In this document: positions 38,648-47,275 of the stretch, in pieces | Layout of the letters: the number at the start of each line of letters is the position of its first letter | Position numbering within the stretch: the stretch's first letter is position 1 | Source of the DNA: Planococcus donghaensis MPA1U2 | GTDB taxonomy: Bacteria > Bacillota > Bacilli > Bacillales_A > Planococcaceae | Direction of reading: 5' to 3' | NCBI RefSeq assembly: GCF_000189395.1 | Contig: NZ_AEPB01000022.1 | Location: 59,050-123,049, forward strand | Length of the DNA stretch: 64,000 bases | Made by a program: the position numbers and the translations under genes | The notes under the pieces: generated by a model | The model's input: only the letters and a program-made list of their open reading frames with translations | The model's database searches: none | What the model was told of the DNA's origin: nothing

Positions 38648-40187
38648 TTTGCTGAAAATATTGTCTCGGCTCAATTTTCTTTCACTGTCAAAGTTAGCCC
38701 GTCTGGGATTCGCAATTCATCAAAATGGCATCAATCTGATGCTTTTATTTACCTTAACGAAAAAAGCGGGCGACGAGAAAACCGCTTTGGTAGATAGCCG
38801 TGAAACACTTAGTTATCAGGAACTGCAGAAACGCTGTGAAAATCTCGCTCATTTTCTGAAAGACCGCTATGGGATTGGGAAAGGGCAGAAAGTGGCATTT
38901 TTATGTAAAAACCACGCGTCGTTAGTGCAGGGGATTTTTGCTGCTTCACGCCTGGGAGCAGATTTATATCTGCTAAATAGTTCAATGAGCCAATTACAGT
39001 TTAATCGGCTAGTAGAAGAGCATAACTTCGACTTTTTGGTTTATGACAATGAGTTCAATGGTTTGATTGAAATATCTCCTTATCGGAATCCAAAAATCGG
39101 AAGTTATCATGAAAAAAATGAAGCAATTAGCACTTTGCCAGATTTGTCTCTACATAGAAAACAAAAACTGACGCCCTCTTCCAGCGGAAAGATCGTGTTG
39201 TTGACCGGGGGGACCACCGGAAAGCCAAAACAAGTGATTCACCGGCCATCCCTCTTTAATTTCCTTGATCCTTTTGCTGCTTTACTAAACCGCCTGCAGC
39301 TACCAAAATACAGCACCGCCTATATTGCGACGCCAATCTACCATGGCTACGGCATCGCTGTGCTGTTATCATTTCTTGCTTTGGGAAAGAAAGTTGTCAT
39401 ACAGGAGAGCTTTGATGCGAAAGGAGCCTGCGCCCTCATTTGGCAGCATCAAGTAGAAGTGGTAACGGTGGTTCCGCTGATGATTCACAAAATGTTGAAG
39501 CACGATAAAGAAGCCCTCGGTTCCCTATCATGCATTGCATCTGGAGGTGCAAAACTCAATCCGATATTGGTGAAGGAAGTGAACCAGCTTCTGGGGGATG
39601 TCTTATACAACTTGTACGGAACTTCGGAAGCAGGTTTGAATATCATTGCTGTACCTGAAGATTTAAACTATCATGCCAACACGCTCGGCAAAGTGATCGC
39701 CGGAGGCCAATTGCAGGTGGTAGAGGTAGGAAAAGAAGTTGGACCAGGCAGCATCGGTCAATTTTGTATTCGGAATAAGTGGTCGATGAAGAACAGCCCA
39801 ACCCGCTGGATTCAAACAGGCGATATCGGATACCGAGACGAGAACAGCTATTATTTCCTGTGTGGGCGAACAGACGACTTGATCATTTCAGCCGGTAACA
39901 ATATCTATCCGCTTGAAATTGAAGTTGCACTGACCAATCATCCGAGTGTAGAAGACGTTGCTGTAATCGGAGTTGAGGATGTCTACGCTGGTCAAATTCT
40001 GAAAGCATTCGTCCAGTTGTATCAAGATGAAAAAATGACTGAAGAAGTACTTTTGAGCTGGTTACGCACACGTGTGGCAGAATTTCAAATCCCACGTGAA
40101 ATCGCTTTTGTTGAGGAGCTGCCTTATTCACCCGTTGGAAAGCTAGACAGAAAACAAGTTCAAACATTTACAAGTAACGACGGCTAG
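38640..40187 (+). CDS. AMP-binding acyl-CoA synthetase-like enzyme
   Basis: 515 residues from ATG 38640. ANL-superfamily motifs in order: VLLTGGTTGKPK (P-loop-like), YNLYGTSEAG, TGDIGY, GRTDDLIISAGNNIYP, and the C-terminal catalytic Lys in SPVGKLDRK. It activates a carboxylic acid to acyl-AMP and then probably acyl-CoA. It overlaps the SDR gene, so both likely serve one lipid or fatty-acid pathway. The pair is richer in GC than its neighbours and may have been gained together. Confidence 0.88.
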   Translation: MFNLLKILSRLNFLSLSKLARLGFAIHQNGINLMLLFTLTKKAGDEKTALVDSRETLSYQELQKRCENLAHFLKDRYGIGKGQKVAFLCKNHASLVQGIFAASRLGADLYLLNSSMSQLQFNRLVEEHNFDFLVYDNEFNGLIEISPYRNPKIGSYHEKNEAISTLPDLSLHRKQKLTPSSSGKIVLLTGGTTGKPKQVIHRPSLFNFLDPFAALLNRLQLPKYSTAYIATPIYHGYGIAVLLSFLALGKKVVIQESFDAKGACALIWQHQVEVVTVVPLMIHKMLKHDKEALGSLSCIASGGAKLNPILVKEVNQLLGDVLYNLYGTSEAGLNIIAVPEDLNYHANTLGKVIAGGQLQVVEVGKEVGPGSIGQFCIRNKWSMKNSPTRWIQTGDIGYRDENSYYFLCGRTDDLIISAGNNIYPLEIEVALTNHPSVEDVAVIGVEDVYAGQILKAFVQLYQDEKMTEEVLLSWLRTRVAEFQIPREIAFVEELPYSPVGKLDRKQVQTFTSNDG

Positions 40188-40276
40188 GGAGTTTAAGAGT
40201 AGGATTTATAAAAATTAAATGTTACATACGAAATGCTGTTTCATAAAACTACAAACTTGGAATTTTAATTGATGAA

Positions 40277-40384
40277 TTAACATATGACATCTTATCGGAA
40301 GTCTATAAAAGCAAATTGAAGAAGGTGCTGATCCTAAGCATCTTCTTTTTTCGTTCATGTAGGCGTACTTTTACGAACGCTTTA
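40277..40384 (+). repeat. F2 repeat copy A
   Basis: TTAACATATGACATCTTATCGGAAG, the hairpin GAAGAAGGTGCTGATC...AGCATCTTCTTTTTT, then CGTACTTTTACGAACGC. Nearly identical to copy E at 49708, including the hairpin. Confidence 0.85.
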
Positions 40385-40457
40385 ATAATCAGAAATGTGA
40401 TTTTATTTTATTTATATAGTGGGAATTTTTGGTATAATTAAAGTGTATAGATGTTAA

Positions 40458-40467
40458 GGGGGGGGGG
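40458..40467 (+). repeat. G10 homopolymer in the ribosome site of the PepE gene
   Basis: Ten consecutive G, preceded by TTAA and followed by ACAAG and the ATG at 40473. It is the only ribosome-site candidate. Slippage here would change spacing. Confidence 0.85.
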
Positions 40468-40472
40468 ACAAG

Positions 40473-41147
40473 ATGGGGACGATATTTTTATCCGGTGGTG
40501 GAGACAAAAAACATACGGAAAAGTTCGATCAAGAGTTTAGAGAACAAATTGGTGTATCGAAGCCATTACTATACATTCCGGTTGCAATGAAAGGACTTGC
40601 TTCATTCAATGATTGCTGTCAGTGGATTAAAAGCGTATTTAACCCGCTTGGCCTTCAAGAAATCGTAATGTGGTCCAATTTGAATCACAAATCGCTCAAA
40701 GACTTGCAACAGTTTTCTGCCATCTACATTGGTGGCGGGAACACATTTTCTTTATTAAATGACTTGTACAGCTCTAACTTTGATGAAGTATTAAAAGAAT
40801 ATATCAATAGCGGAGGAATCGTGTACGGGGGAAGTGCAGGCGCTATTATTTTAGGTTCGAATATTATGACATGTGCTCATCTTGACTCTAACGACGTGAA
40901 TTTAAAGAATTACAATGGGCTAAACATGGTTTCTGATGTTGCAATTTGGTGCCACTATGAATTGCAAAATGATGAGCATATTAGAAATTACATAAAAGAA
41001 TATAAGAAGCCGGTATTGGCCTTATCCGAAGAAACCGGAGCTTATTATAGAGACGGACATATAAAAATAACAGGAACAGAACCAGCACTTCTTTTTAGGG
41101 GAGAAAATAAAACATATCTATTGCCTGGTTCTAAACATCCAGTGTAA
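40473..41147 (+). CDS. Peptidase E-like protein (S51 family)
   Basis: 224 residues. The nucleophile elbow GGSAGAI places Ser121 as in PepE/cyanophycinase-type S51 peptidases; IYIGGGNTFSLL and SEETGAYY are further family phrases. PepE cleaves N-terminal Asp dipeptides; this copy may differ. A TATAAT at 40433 follows the F2 repeat, so the promoter lies just after the repeat. The ribosome site is a G10 run. Confidence 0.88.
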   Translation: MGTIFLSGGGDKKHTEKFDQEFREQIGVSKPLLYIPVAMKGLASFNDCCQWIKSVFNPLGLQEIVMWSNLNHKSLKDLQQFSAIYIGGGNTFSLLNDLYSSNFDEVLKEYINSGGIVYGGSAGAIILGSNIMTCAHLDSNDVNLKNYNGLNMVSDVAIWCHYELQNDEHIRNYIKEYKKPVLALSEETGAYYRDGHIKITGTEPALLFRGENKTYLLPGSKHPV

Positions 41148-41184
41148 AGACTCTCAATTTGTTGCTGAGAATATGCTTTTAATC

Positions 41185-41216
41185 GAATGTAACATAAGTG
41201 GAATTAAGTGGCATTT
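41185..41216. repeat. F1 palindrome copy 1
   Basis: GAATGTAACATAA, GTGGAA, TTAAGTGGCATTT. 32 bp; arms differ from consensus at four positions. Confidence 0.8.
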
Positions 41217-41258
41217 AAAATTTAATTGTAAGAGTTAAAAAGAATAGAGGTGTAACTA

Positions 41259-41438
41259 ATGAAAAAATGGACTGTAATTTGGATAGTGATTTTGGCCGCA
41301 ATTTTAGAAAGAGTTGTCCATCATCTGTTTTTAACAGATAGCTTTATAATTCGTTTATTTACTGCACTTATATTCGTAGCAATAGGCATTGGAATTGGCT
41401 TGATCTCACAGAAAAAGAAGCATTATAAACAAGTTTGA
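41259..41438 (+). CDS. 59-residue membrane protein
   Basis: MKKWTVIWIVILAAILERVV followed by a second helix (RLFTALIFVAIGIGIGLIS) and a basic tail QKKKHYKQV. AGAGGTG lies six bases before the ATG. It is the only gene between F1 copies 1 and 2, a clear one-gene unit. Family not recognised; the length and shape fit small Bacillus membrane proteins. Confidence 0.75.
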   Translation: MKKWTVIWIVILAAILERVVHHLFLTDSFIIRLFTALIFVAIGIGIGLISQKKKHYKQV

Positions 41439-41471
41439 AATAGGTTTAAAAAAGCTGCTGAAATCAGAGTT

Positions 41472-41503
41472 GAATGTAACTTATTATAAATTAAGTTACG
41501 TTC
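41472..41503. repeat. F1 palindrome copy 2
   Basis: GAATGTAACTTAT, TATAAA, TTAAGTTACGTTC. 32 bp. Confidence 0.88.
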
Positions 41504-41537
41504 AGACATTCATTCCAAAAAAGATGGAGGTAAACAA

Positions 41538-41900
41538 ATGACAGTCGGAATCGATTTTTATATTGCCAGTACACTAAAAGAAATACCTAAATCCGAAAAA
41601 CATGTGAAGTTCGAGGAGGATCTGCAAGATTATCTGTTGAAAAGGGAGGAAGATCCAGCAAAAAAGTACGGTCTCCTTTTAAACCTGGATCAATATAGTG
41701 ATCGAATGTTTTCAGCTAGAGAAGTAAATGAGCTGGTCATTATTTGCGAACATCTGCTAAATGAATACAGTGTCACCGAAAAGGAACCGTGGAAAGTGGA
41801 CAAAAGAACAAAGAGAATCAACTGTTTTGTTGAAGAATTGAAAGTGCTTTGTTTGGCTGCACTGGACCAAAAGAAAAAAGTGATTGCAGTAGGAGACTAA
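41538..41900 (+). CDS. Hypothetical protein, 120 residues
   Basis: MTVGIDFYIASTLKEIPKSE..., acidic and helical, with a basic stretch KVDKRTKRINCFVEELKVL near the end. No signal or membrane helix. GATGGAGG precedes the ATG, 34 bp after F1 copy 2. I do not recognise it. Its size and setting suit an immunity-type protein, but that is inference. Confidence 0.75.
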   Translation: MTVGIDFYIASTLKEIPKSEKHVKFEEDLQDYLLKREEDPAKKYGLLLNLDQYSDRMFSAREVNELVIICEHLLNEYSVTEKEPWKVDKRTKRINCFVEELKVLCLAALDQKKKVIAVGD

Positions 41901-42055
41901 TGATATAAAGAATAGAAACCATTACCTTTATAAGACTAGGTTCTGTCAGACATTACTATTGATTTTACTTGTTTAGAATAGGCTATTTAGTTGAGTGAGT
42001 CGTATTTAAAGAAGGTAGGAAACGGTAGAAGAGACTTCCCGGGAGTAGGTAAAAT

Positions 42056-42472
42056 ATGTATAGAGAGATAAGCAATATCAAATTTGATTTTTTTATTGGT
42101 CAAAGGGTTACAGAGGTAAACACAGAAAAAAACGCGCCTTTAGGAATGACTTTTGAAAGAGCAACTTCAATAATCGGATGTCCTTGGAGATTAAGATTTG
42201 CCACTGAAATTTTAGTGGGGTATTCAGATTGTCTCTACGCTCCAGAAAGATTTTCGCATAAAGATGTAGAAAAGCTTCTACTAGGGAAAAAGATAAAGCA
42301 TATCCTTCTGTATGAAGAAATAGCCGATCTAATTATAGAATTTGAAGGCAATATTTATCTTGAATTGTTTCATGAAAGTAATTACTTTGAAGGGTGGGAA
42401 TTACAAGGAGACAATAGCTTTCATTTATATTCCTTGCCAGGGGGTTCTTATGCTTTGGATGAACCTTTGTAA
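42056..42472 (+). CDS. Hypothetical small cytosolic protein, possibly DUF6188-like
   Basis: 138 residues. The second half, HILLYEEIADLIIEFEGNIYLELFHESNYFEGWEL, has the look of DUF6188-type proteins that accompany toxin-immunity loci. I give that family at low confidence. GGGAGTAGG precedes the ATG. F2 copy B follows after about 135 bp. Confidence 0.7.
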   Translation: MYREISNIKFDFFIGQRVTEVNTEKNAPLGMTFERATSIIGCPWRLRFATEILVGYSDCLYAPERFSHKDVEKLLLGKKIKHILLYEEIADLIIEFEGNIYLELFHESNYFEGWELQGDNSFHLYSLPGGSYALDEPL

Positions 42473-42607
42473 AGGTTTTTTAGTTTTGCTAGAAATAACA
42501 GTATAGTTTCACAAAGCCAAAACTAAGAAATATCTCATGATTATCTACTCCAACCATGTACAATACTCTGTTTTAAAGTTTTGAACTTGTAGTCTCAAAG
42601 GGATATA

Positions 42608-42690
42608 GGTTTACATATACCGGATTATCGGAAGTCTTACATAAAGCAAAGGGAGGTGCTGGCTATTAGCATCTCCCTTTATTTTATAGA
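42608..42690 (+). repeat. F2 repeat copy B
   Basis: GGTTTACATATACCGGATTATCGGAAG, then the hairpin AAAGGGAGGTGCTGG...TTAGCATCTCCCTTTATTTT. The 3' TACGAACG box is missing. The hairpin half-sequence GGTGCT/AGCATC is shared with copies A and E. Confidence 0.75.
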
Positions 42691-42833
42691 AATTTTCATA
42701 ACCTGTGATATGTAGACTAGAACTGTATAGAGCGATAATACGGAATCTAAGAAAATGGTATGATTTATAATATGCAATAAGCCCGTTGTCAATTACGAAA
42801 GCCTTCGATAAATAAATACTAAGGAGTATTATC

Positions 42834-44036
42834 ATGACGAAATTTAGCCCACCTGCAATTCACAACAATAATAATATATATAAAGTTGAAGATATTCTAG
42901 TATTACATGAGTTAAATAAAAGACCTACTTTTGTAAACGATCCTTTAGAAACCTTTTCTGGCCATACACACTCGATAGAGTCGTTTAAAGCAAGAGATAT
43001 ATTTCTTGATTTTGTTCAAGTGGTTTCAAATTTACAAGAAAATGAATTGATAAGAGAGAACCTACCTAGAGAAATACTAAAGCATTTAACAGTTGTAGAA
43101 TTGAAAGTTATCCTTAAGGCAATATCTAAACCAGTTAAAGGCACGAAAGGTGTATTAATTAAAAGGATACAGACTCATGCAAGTGATGAAGATGTTCGTA
43201 ATCATACAGATAAGAGTTGTTTTGTTCTTACCGAACTCGGTTTAGAGGTGCTGGAAAAGTATAAGAGTGTGCTTTGGATACATCAGAATAAAAGGGATAT
43301 TTTTAGGTATCCATTTTATTACAAGAGTAAGTTTGATGAATATTATTTTATGAAACATTGGGATTTAGATCCACCCAATACACTAATTGATTATTATGAA
43401 TCAGAAAATAGTGGAATAGTGGCACGTATTTATCAGATAGAAAACAATCCAGAAAAATCATTTCTTTATGGGCTAAGGAAATTAACAGAAGAAATTAATT
43501 TGCAATTAGAAAAATGTAAAGAAGTTGGGTGGTTTAACACAAGTGCAGGGTTAGGCGAATTTCTCTCCCTTCACGCAAGTCCGGAATTAGGCGAACCTCT
43601 GTCCTCCAAACCAATCTTCATGGGGTTGACTATTAGTGATGATAATTTTGAGGAGATTTTAAAATATATTTATGACTTTGCAATAAAAGACCCTTCATTA
43701 ATATCCTTTAACAACTTCCATGAAATCATTATTGCTCTATTGACTAATCCTGGGGATGAACTATATAGAGAATTACTCGGTAACTTATATCAGAGTAATA
43801 GAAAAAAACTTGGTCACGAAGGCTATCAAGAAGATATAAATAACTATCACCAGAAAGGCTTTGATGATGAAGAAGGAGAACAGGAAGAGGAAGAAGAGAG
43901 CTTAATAGACATATTAGATTATTTTGGTATTGATGAAAATAGAAAGTTAGAAATGGTATTTGAGCTGATAGATATTCTTGATTTAGAAGTAATAAAGGAA
44001 ATGAAAGTGAGAATTGACAATAGACTTCCGAATTAA
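42834..44036 (+). CDS. SAP-domain-like protein, 400 residues
   Basis: Residues about 85-112 (LTVVELKVILKAISKPVKGTKGVLIKRI) fit the SAP helix-loop-helix, a putative DNA/RNA-binding motif. The remainder is unrecognised. A very acidic segment, DDEEGEQEEEEESLIDIL, lies near 345-362. No membrane helix. TAAGGAGTATTATC precedes the ATG. It stands alone between F2 copies B and C. Confidence 0.75.
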   Translation: MTKFSPPAIHNNNNIYKVEDILVLHELNKRPTFVNDPLETFSGHTHSIESFKARDIFLDFVQVVSNLQENELIRENLPREILKHLTVVELKVILKAISKPVKGTKGVLIKRIQTHASDEDVRNHTDKSCFVLTELGLEVLEKYKSVLWIHQNKRDIFRYPFYYKSKFDEYYFMKHWDLDPPNTLIDYYESENSGIVARIYQIENNPEKSFLYGLRKLTEEINLQLEKCKEVGWFNTSAGLGEFLSLHASPELGEPLSSKPIFMGLTISDDNFEEILKYIYDFAIKDPSLISFNNFHEIIIALLTNPGDELYRELLGNLYQSNRKKLGHEGYQEDINNYHQKGFDDEEGEQEEEEESLIDILDYFGIDENRKLEMVFELIDILDLEVIKEMKVRIDNRLPN

Positions 44037-44330
44037 ATATTTTCTGAAACTAGAAGGGCAGAAGTTTTTATTTTCTTTGACCTTTTTGTTTTTTATGTAC
44101 TTCATCTTTTATAGTAAATCTATTCTTTGGGCTTTTCCCAATGCACCTTTGTAAACTGTCAACCGGCGATGCAGCCCCCAAAAATTTGGGTATTGGGGGG
44201 ATTTATAGAAGTTTTTAGCATTTTTTGTGGTGTCTCAAGGAGCTCCGTTCTGAGAAAGGCTGATTTGTGCATTGCAGCTAGTCGGTGTTACTTAAAGGAC
44301 GATGAATAGACCACTAATGGGATTACATAT
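44037..44330. other. Gap between the SAP gene and F2 copy C
   Basis: No convincing gene; a 60-codon open frame at 44127 lacks a ribosome site. AACTGTCAACCGGCGATGCAGCCC at 44154 resembles AACTGCTTAAACGGCAATCCAGCCC at 37639, so a third, rarer intergenic motif may exist. A C5-A5-T3-G3 stretch follows it. Confidence 0.35.
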
Positions 44331-44409
44331 TTCAGGATTGTCGAAAGTAAAGAAGCTCAAAACAGAGCTTCTTTTTTGTCTGTATAAGTGTACTTTTACG
44401 AACGGTTAT
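44331..44409 (+). repeat. F2 repeat copy C
   Basis: GATTACATATTTCAGGATTGTCGAAAG, hairpin AGAAGCTCAAAACAGAGCTTCTTTTTT, then GTCTGTATAAG and TGTACTTTTACGAACGGTTA in consensus form. Confidence 0.85.
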
Positions 44410-44519
44410 TTTCTGATAAATTTTCTTTGAATATAATTTTAATATGATATTGTTGGTGATAAATGAAAAATAAAAGTTTTCAAGGCTGATGAAATGTACT
44501 AAAAGAGGAGGATTACCTT

Positions 44520-44747
44520 GTGGAGTGGAATTGGAATAAAACTAGCATCGATCTTCCGTATTCATATAAAAATCTTAAGACTCTTTTAGATGCAGTCTGC
44601 AAGAAAGAAAATCAATTTTCTCAAGTTGATTTTTGCATGTGGTGCGATAATTTAACAATGGCTTGGGAAGATGAAGATCTAGATGACCATGATGAACTGG
44701 CTCGTGTCATCGCAAGAGATATAGAGTGTCAATGGGATTTTCATTAG
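44520..44747 (+). CDS. Hypothetical 75-residue acidic protein
   Basis: Begins MEWNWNKTSIDLPYSYKN from GTG 44520, with AGAGGAGGA upstream. Very acidic (WEDEDLDDHDELA). Not recognised. After its TAG the same frame stays open to 44852, with an internal ATG (44775) giving KLELPPDWFKEWIAELDGK. That tail may be a remnant of another gene or a stop-interrupted continuation. Confidence 0.65.
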   Translation: MEWNWNKTSIDLPYSYKNLKTLLDAVCKKENQFSQVDFCMWCDNLTMAWEDEDLDDHDELARVIARDIECQWDFH

Positions 44748-44871
44748 TACGGATTTTATTCCCATAAAAAACTGATGAAGATGGATTTGTCGAAATTAGA
44801 ATTACCGCCTGATTGGTTTAAAGAATGGATAGCTGAGTTAGACGGAAAATAACCAATAAAGACTAGGGGTA

Positions 44872-44903
44872 GAATGTAACTTAAGTGCAATTAAGTTACA
44901 TTC
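44872..44903. repeat. F1 palindrome copy 3 (perfect arms)
   Basis: GAATGTAACTTAA, GTGCAA, TTAAGTTACATTC: both 13-nt arms are exact complements. Confidence 0.93.
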
Positions 44904-44925
44904 AAAGTGCTATCGAACCTCAGTT

Positions 44926-45270
44926 TTATTTATTTATAAATAGTTCTTTTGCATAACAAATTCTTGGTATAGAATCTGTACACGTATCTCCTAAAATTAC
45001 TCTCACCTCATCTTGCGCACGCAAACTATCTCGATTTAGTTTAGTGTCTTGAAGATTTTGAATACTGGTTTCATCGCTAACATTAACCCATATTACTGTC
45101 TCATTTTCTTGTAGCTCTTGTGATAGTTCCAAAAGAATTTTATCTTGATTTATATCCGTTATAGTCCCAGACACCTCATGAATTGACTGTTCTAAAGTTT
45201 CAGTATTTTCTTCTTGTTCTTGGCATCCACTCATTAATAAAATTAATATAAAAACCCAAGTTTTTTTCAA
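44926..45270 (-). CDS. Small lipoprotein
   Basis: 114 residues. The signal MKKTWVFILILLMSGC has the lipobox LMSGC, then an acidic linker QEQEENTET and a beta-rich domain (VSGTITDINQDKILLEL, DEVRVILGD), perhaps an OB-type fold like DUF3221 proteins. Two late Cys (DTC, RICY) could form a disulfide. It is the only gene between F1 copies 3 and 4, and points opposite to most of the array. AGGAGAGACG precedes the ATG. Confidence 0.78.
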   Translation of the reverse strand: MKKTWVFILILLMSGCQEQEENTETLEQSIHEVSGTITDINQDKILLELSQELQENETVIWVNVSDETSIQNLQDTKLNRDSLRAQDEVRVILGDTCTDSIPRICYAKELFINK

Positions 45271-45386
45271 TATATCGTCTCTCCTTTTCTTTATAAAATA
45301 ATAAATACCTCACTTTTTATTTAGACGAGAAAAACACTTTATAGTTACATTAATTGGAAAAGTGATAAATTCTCACTTAATAAAAC

Positions 45387-45418
45387 TAATGTAACTTATT
45401 AGCAAGTAAGTTACATTT
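45387..45418. repeat. F1 palindrome copy 4
   Basis: TAATGTAACTTAT, TAGCAA, GTAAGTTACATTT. Its end overlaps the stop codon of the broken minus-strand gene. Shares the centre TAGCAAGTAAG with copy 12. Confidence 0.88.
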
Positions 45419-46031
45419 AATCTTCATTGTTTACAATCGATGTTCCAACTGGAAAATAGCTGGTCAGCTTTTCAATTGTCGAAAAACGAGGTTCGGTTGT
45501 ATAGAGATTTAACCCATCCCCGTCATGCCAAATTTCGATAACTGTCGATGCACCATTCATATCAAAGTGAGGCCATATCGAGGTCTTCTCAAGTCCAAAC
45601 CAGCTCTTTCCTATCACGGATTTATACACGATATTATCCGAGAAAGAAAAGGCGTAGAAGTTATTACAAGTTGCTATCCAAAAAGTTTCTTGTAAAACAA
45701 AAGTCAGTGAAGAAGGTTTTTCGATTGTGAGTTTAAAAACAGGAAAACGTTTGTTTTTCAAACCCTCAAATTTTAAAGAGTATTAAATGTTTTTGCCTTG
45801 GAAAAGGCCTTCCAAATCATCTCCCATTCCAGTAAACGGTTCAAATGTAAGATAGATTGGAAACAGGAATTTTGTACAAATGAACTCAACGAGTAGTTCA
45901 CCTTTTGAATCAGGATCAGTAATAGATTCAAAAGGAGCCATATGAAACTTCTCAACGGTTTGAACATCTTCACACAAAAGTATTTCTCCATCCGACCCAA
46001 TAGTTTTAGGAATGATAAAAACCTTATCCAT
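45417..46031 (-). pseudogene. Hypothetical gene interrupted by an in-frame stop
   Basis: One minus-strand frame starts MDKVFIIPKTIGSDGEILLC at 46031 with AAAGGAGGCG upstream. It meets TAA after residue 82 (LFQGKNI, 45783-45785) and stays open in the same frame for about 120 more codons, including FPVFKLTIEKPSSLTF, to 45417. The downstream half has no proper ribosome site. I read it as a single gene of about 204 residues broken by one nonsense change. Not recognised. It is the only gene between F1 copies 4 and 5. Confidence 0.65.
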
Positions 46032-46118
46032 AAGTTTCGCCTCCTTTACATTGAAGAATATCTCTTGTTCTTAGTATTACACTTTTATCTAGAATTTGCA
46101 GTTTACATAACGATGGTT

Positions 46119-46150
46119 GAATGCAACTTATGTGTAATTAAGTTACATTC
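46119..46150. repeat. F1 palindrome copy 5
   Basis: GAATGCAACTTAT, GTGTAA, TTAAGTTACATTC. Between divergent genes. Confidence 0.9.
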
Positions 46151-46179
46151 AGATTGACTATTAAAGGGGGGAGAGGCAA

Positions 46180-46680
46180 ATGAAGTTCAGTGTATTAGAA
46201 AGAGCATTAGAAAATAATAACGTGGAAAAAGTAGAACTATTATTGGGTGAAATGTCCGCTGATCAACATCAGGAAGCAACCAAAATACTGATAAAGCACC
46301 TCACCCAAACTGAAGACAAGAATTTAAGAAATTTGCTTGCTATTGCCTTACGAGATATTGGAAATGAAGAAGCAGTTTCTCCTTTGATTAACTTGCTTAA
46401 CGATTCCAGGACACTCGGAAGTAGGGGGACTTTGTTGTACGCATTAGAACTTTTTGATTGTACGGCGCATTTAGAGATACTCATCCATCAGTTTTTAACT
46501 GGAAATTATGAAGTACAAGCAGGTGCTTATCAACTTATAGAATCCATGAACAGAAACGTATCTGGCGATGTATTATTGAAATCCCTGCAAAAGGTAAAAG
46601 AGCGACTGGACGAGATTGAAAGACAGCAAGAATTACATAGCGATATATTAGATTTTCTGTTTGATTTGAATGTAACTTAA
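46180..46680 (+). CDS. HEAT-repeat-like protein
   Basis: 166 residues of paired helices: EATKILIKHLTQTEDKNLRNLLAIALRDIGNEEAVSPLINLLND is a typical HEAT unit. It would bind a protein partner; HEAT-like proteins occur among toxin-immunity families. AAAGGGGGGAGAGG precedes the ATG. The last codons and stop (LNVT-stop) are read from F1 copy 6, so the repeat supplies the C-terminus. Confidence 0.82.
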   Translation: MKFSVLERALENNNVEKVELLLGEMSADQHQEATKILIKHLTQTEDKNLRNLLAIALRDIGNEEAVSPLINLLNDSRTLGSRGTLLYALELFDCTAHLEILIHQFLTGNYEVQAGAYQLIESMNRNVSGDVLLKSLQKVKERLDEIERQQELHSDILDFLFDLNVT

Positions 46681-46699
46681 TACTAAGTAAATTACATTC
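46668..46699. repeat. F1 palindrome copy 6
   Basis: GAATGTAACTTAA, TACTAA, GTAAATTACATTC. Overlaps the end of the HEAT gene and contains its stop codon. Confidence 0.9.
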
Positions 46700-46772
46700 A
46701 AACTTCGAATGTCACTGGATTTATTCGATAACTAAACAGAGAAAGTGTAGAAAGGGGGGTGTAAGAATAATC

Positions 46773-47051
46773 ATGTGGCTAGAAACCGTGTATACTTTTC
46801 TTTACTATTTTAGCTTGATGTATTTACCATGGCTATTGTTGATGATATCAGTTTACTTATTTGTTGTTGGTGTTGCTTTTGAGTCGTTACGTAGAATGAT
46901 TATTGGATTTTTGGTGTTTCTGCCCAATTTGATTGCTCTCCTGTTCTTGGATATCGAACCTCTCTTGTACATGACTCTACTTCTTCCTTTTTTTCAAGTG
47001 GTCCTTGCCATTAGGTACTATCGCCAAGAGAAGGTTAGAACGAAGGCATAG
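46773..47051 (+). CDS. Small membrane protein, 92 residues
   Basis: Three or four membrane helices cover almost the whole protein, with a basic tail RYYRQEKVRTKA. AAAGGGGGG lies 13 bases before the ATG, a long spacing. Not recognised. It lies between F1 copy 6 and F2 copy D as a single-gene unit. Confidence 0.7.
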   Translation: MWLETVYTFLYYFSLMYLPWLLLMISVYLFVVGVAFESLRRMIIGFLVFLPNLIALLFLDIEPLLYMTLLLPFFQVVLAIRYYRQEKVRTKA

Positions 47052-47089
47052 GAAGACTTGGAGTTTTACTAATAGGAAATTTGCGTGCA

Positions 47090-47184
47090 AGTTTACATAT
47101 CAAGAGTTATTGGAAGAGAAGGAGCTCTAGCATGAGTTTCTTCTTTTTCTTATGTCTGGGAGGGGTCTTTTTACGAACGGTTAC
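47090..47184 (+). repeat. F2 repeat copy D
   Basis: AGTTTACATATCAAGAGTTATTGGAAGAG, hairpin AAGGAGCTC...GAGTTTCTTC, then TATGTCTGGGAGG and TCTTTTTACGAACGGTTAC. Confidence 0.85.
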
Positions 47185-47275
47185 TTTAGCTTGTGTTCTT
47201 ACTATGGAATTTAATGTTAATATCTATGTATAAGAATTTCAGAAAATATAATTAAATTTAAGGAGTAGCTGAATA

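Noticed and set aside
44127-44309. 60-codon open frame
   Set aside because: No ribosome site, odd composition, and it runs over low-complexity and repeat-adjacent sequence.
45773-46000. Second minus-strand frame overlapping the broken gene
   Set aside because: It has no ribosome site and is a shadow of the better frame that starts at 46031 with AAAGGAGGCG.
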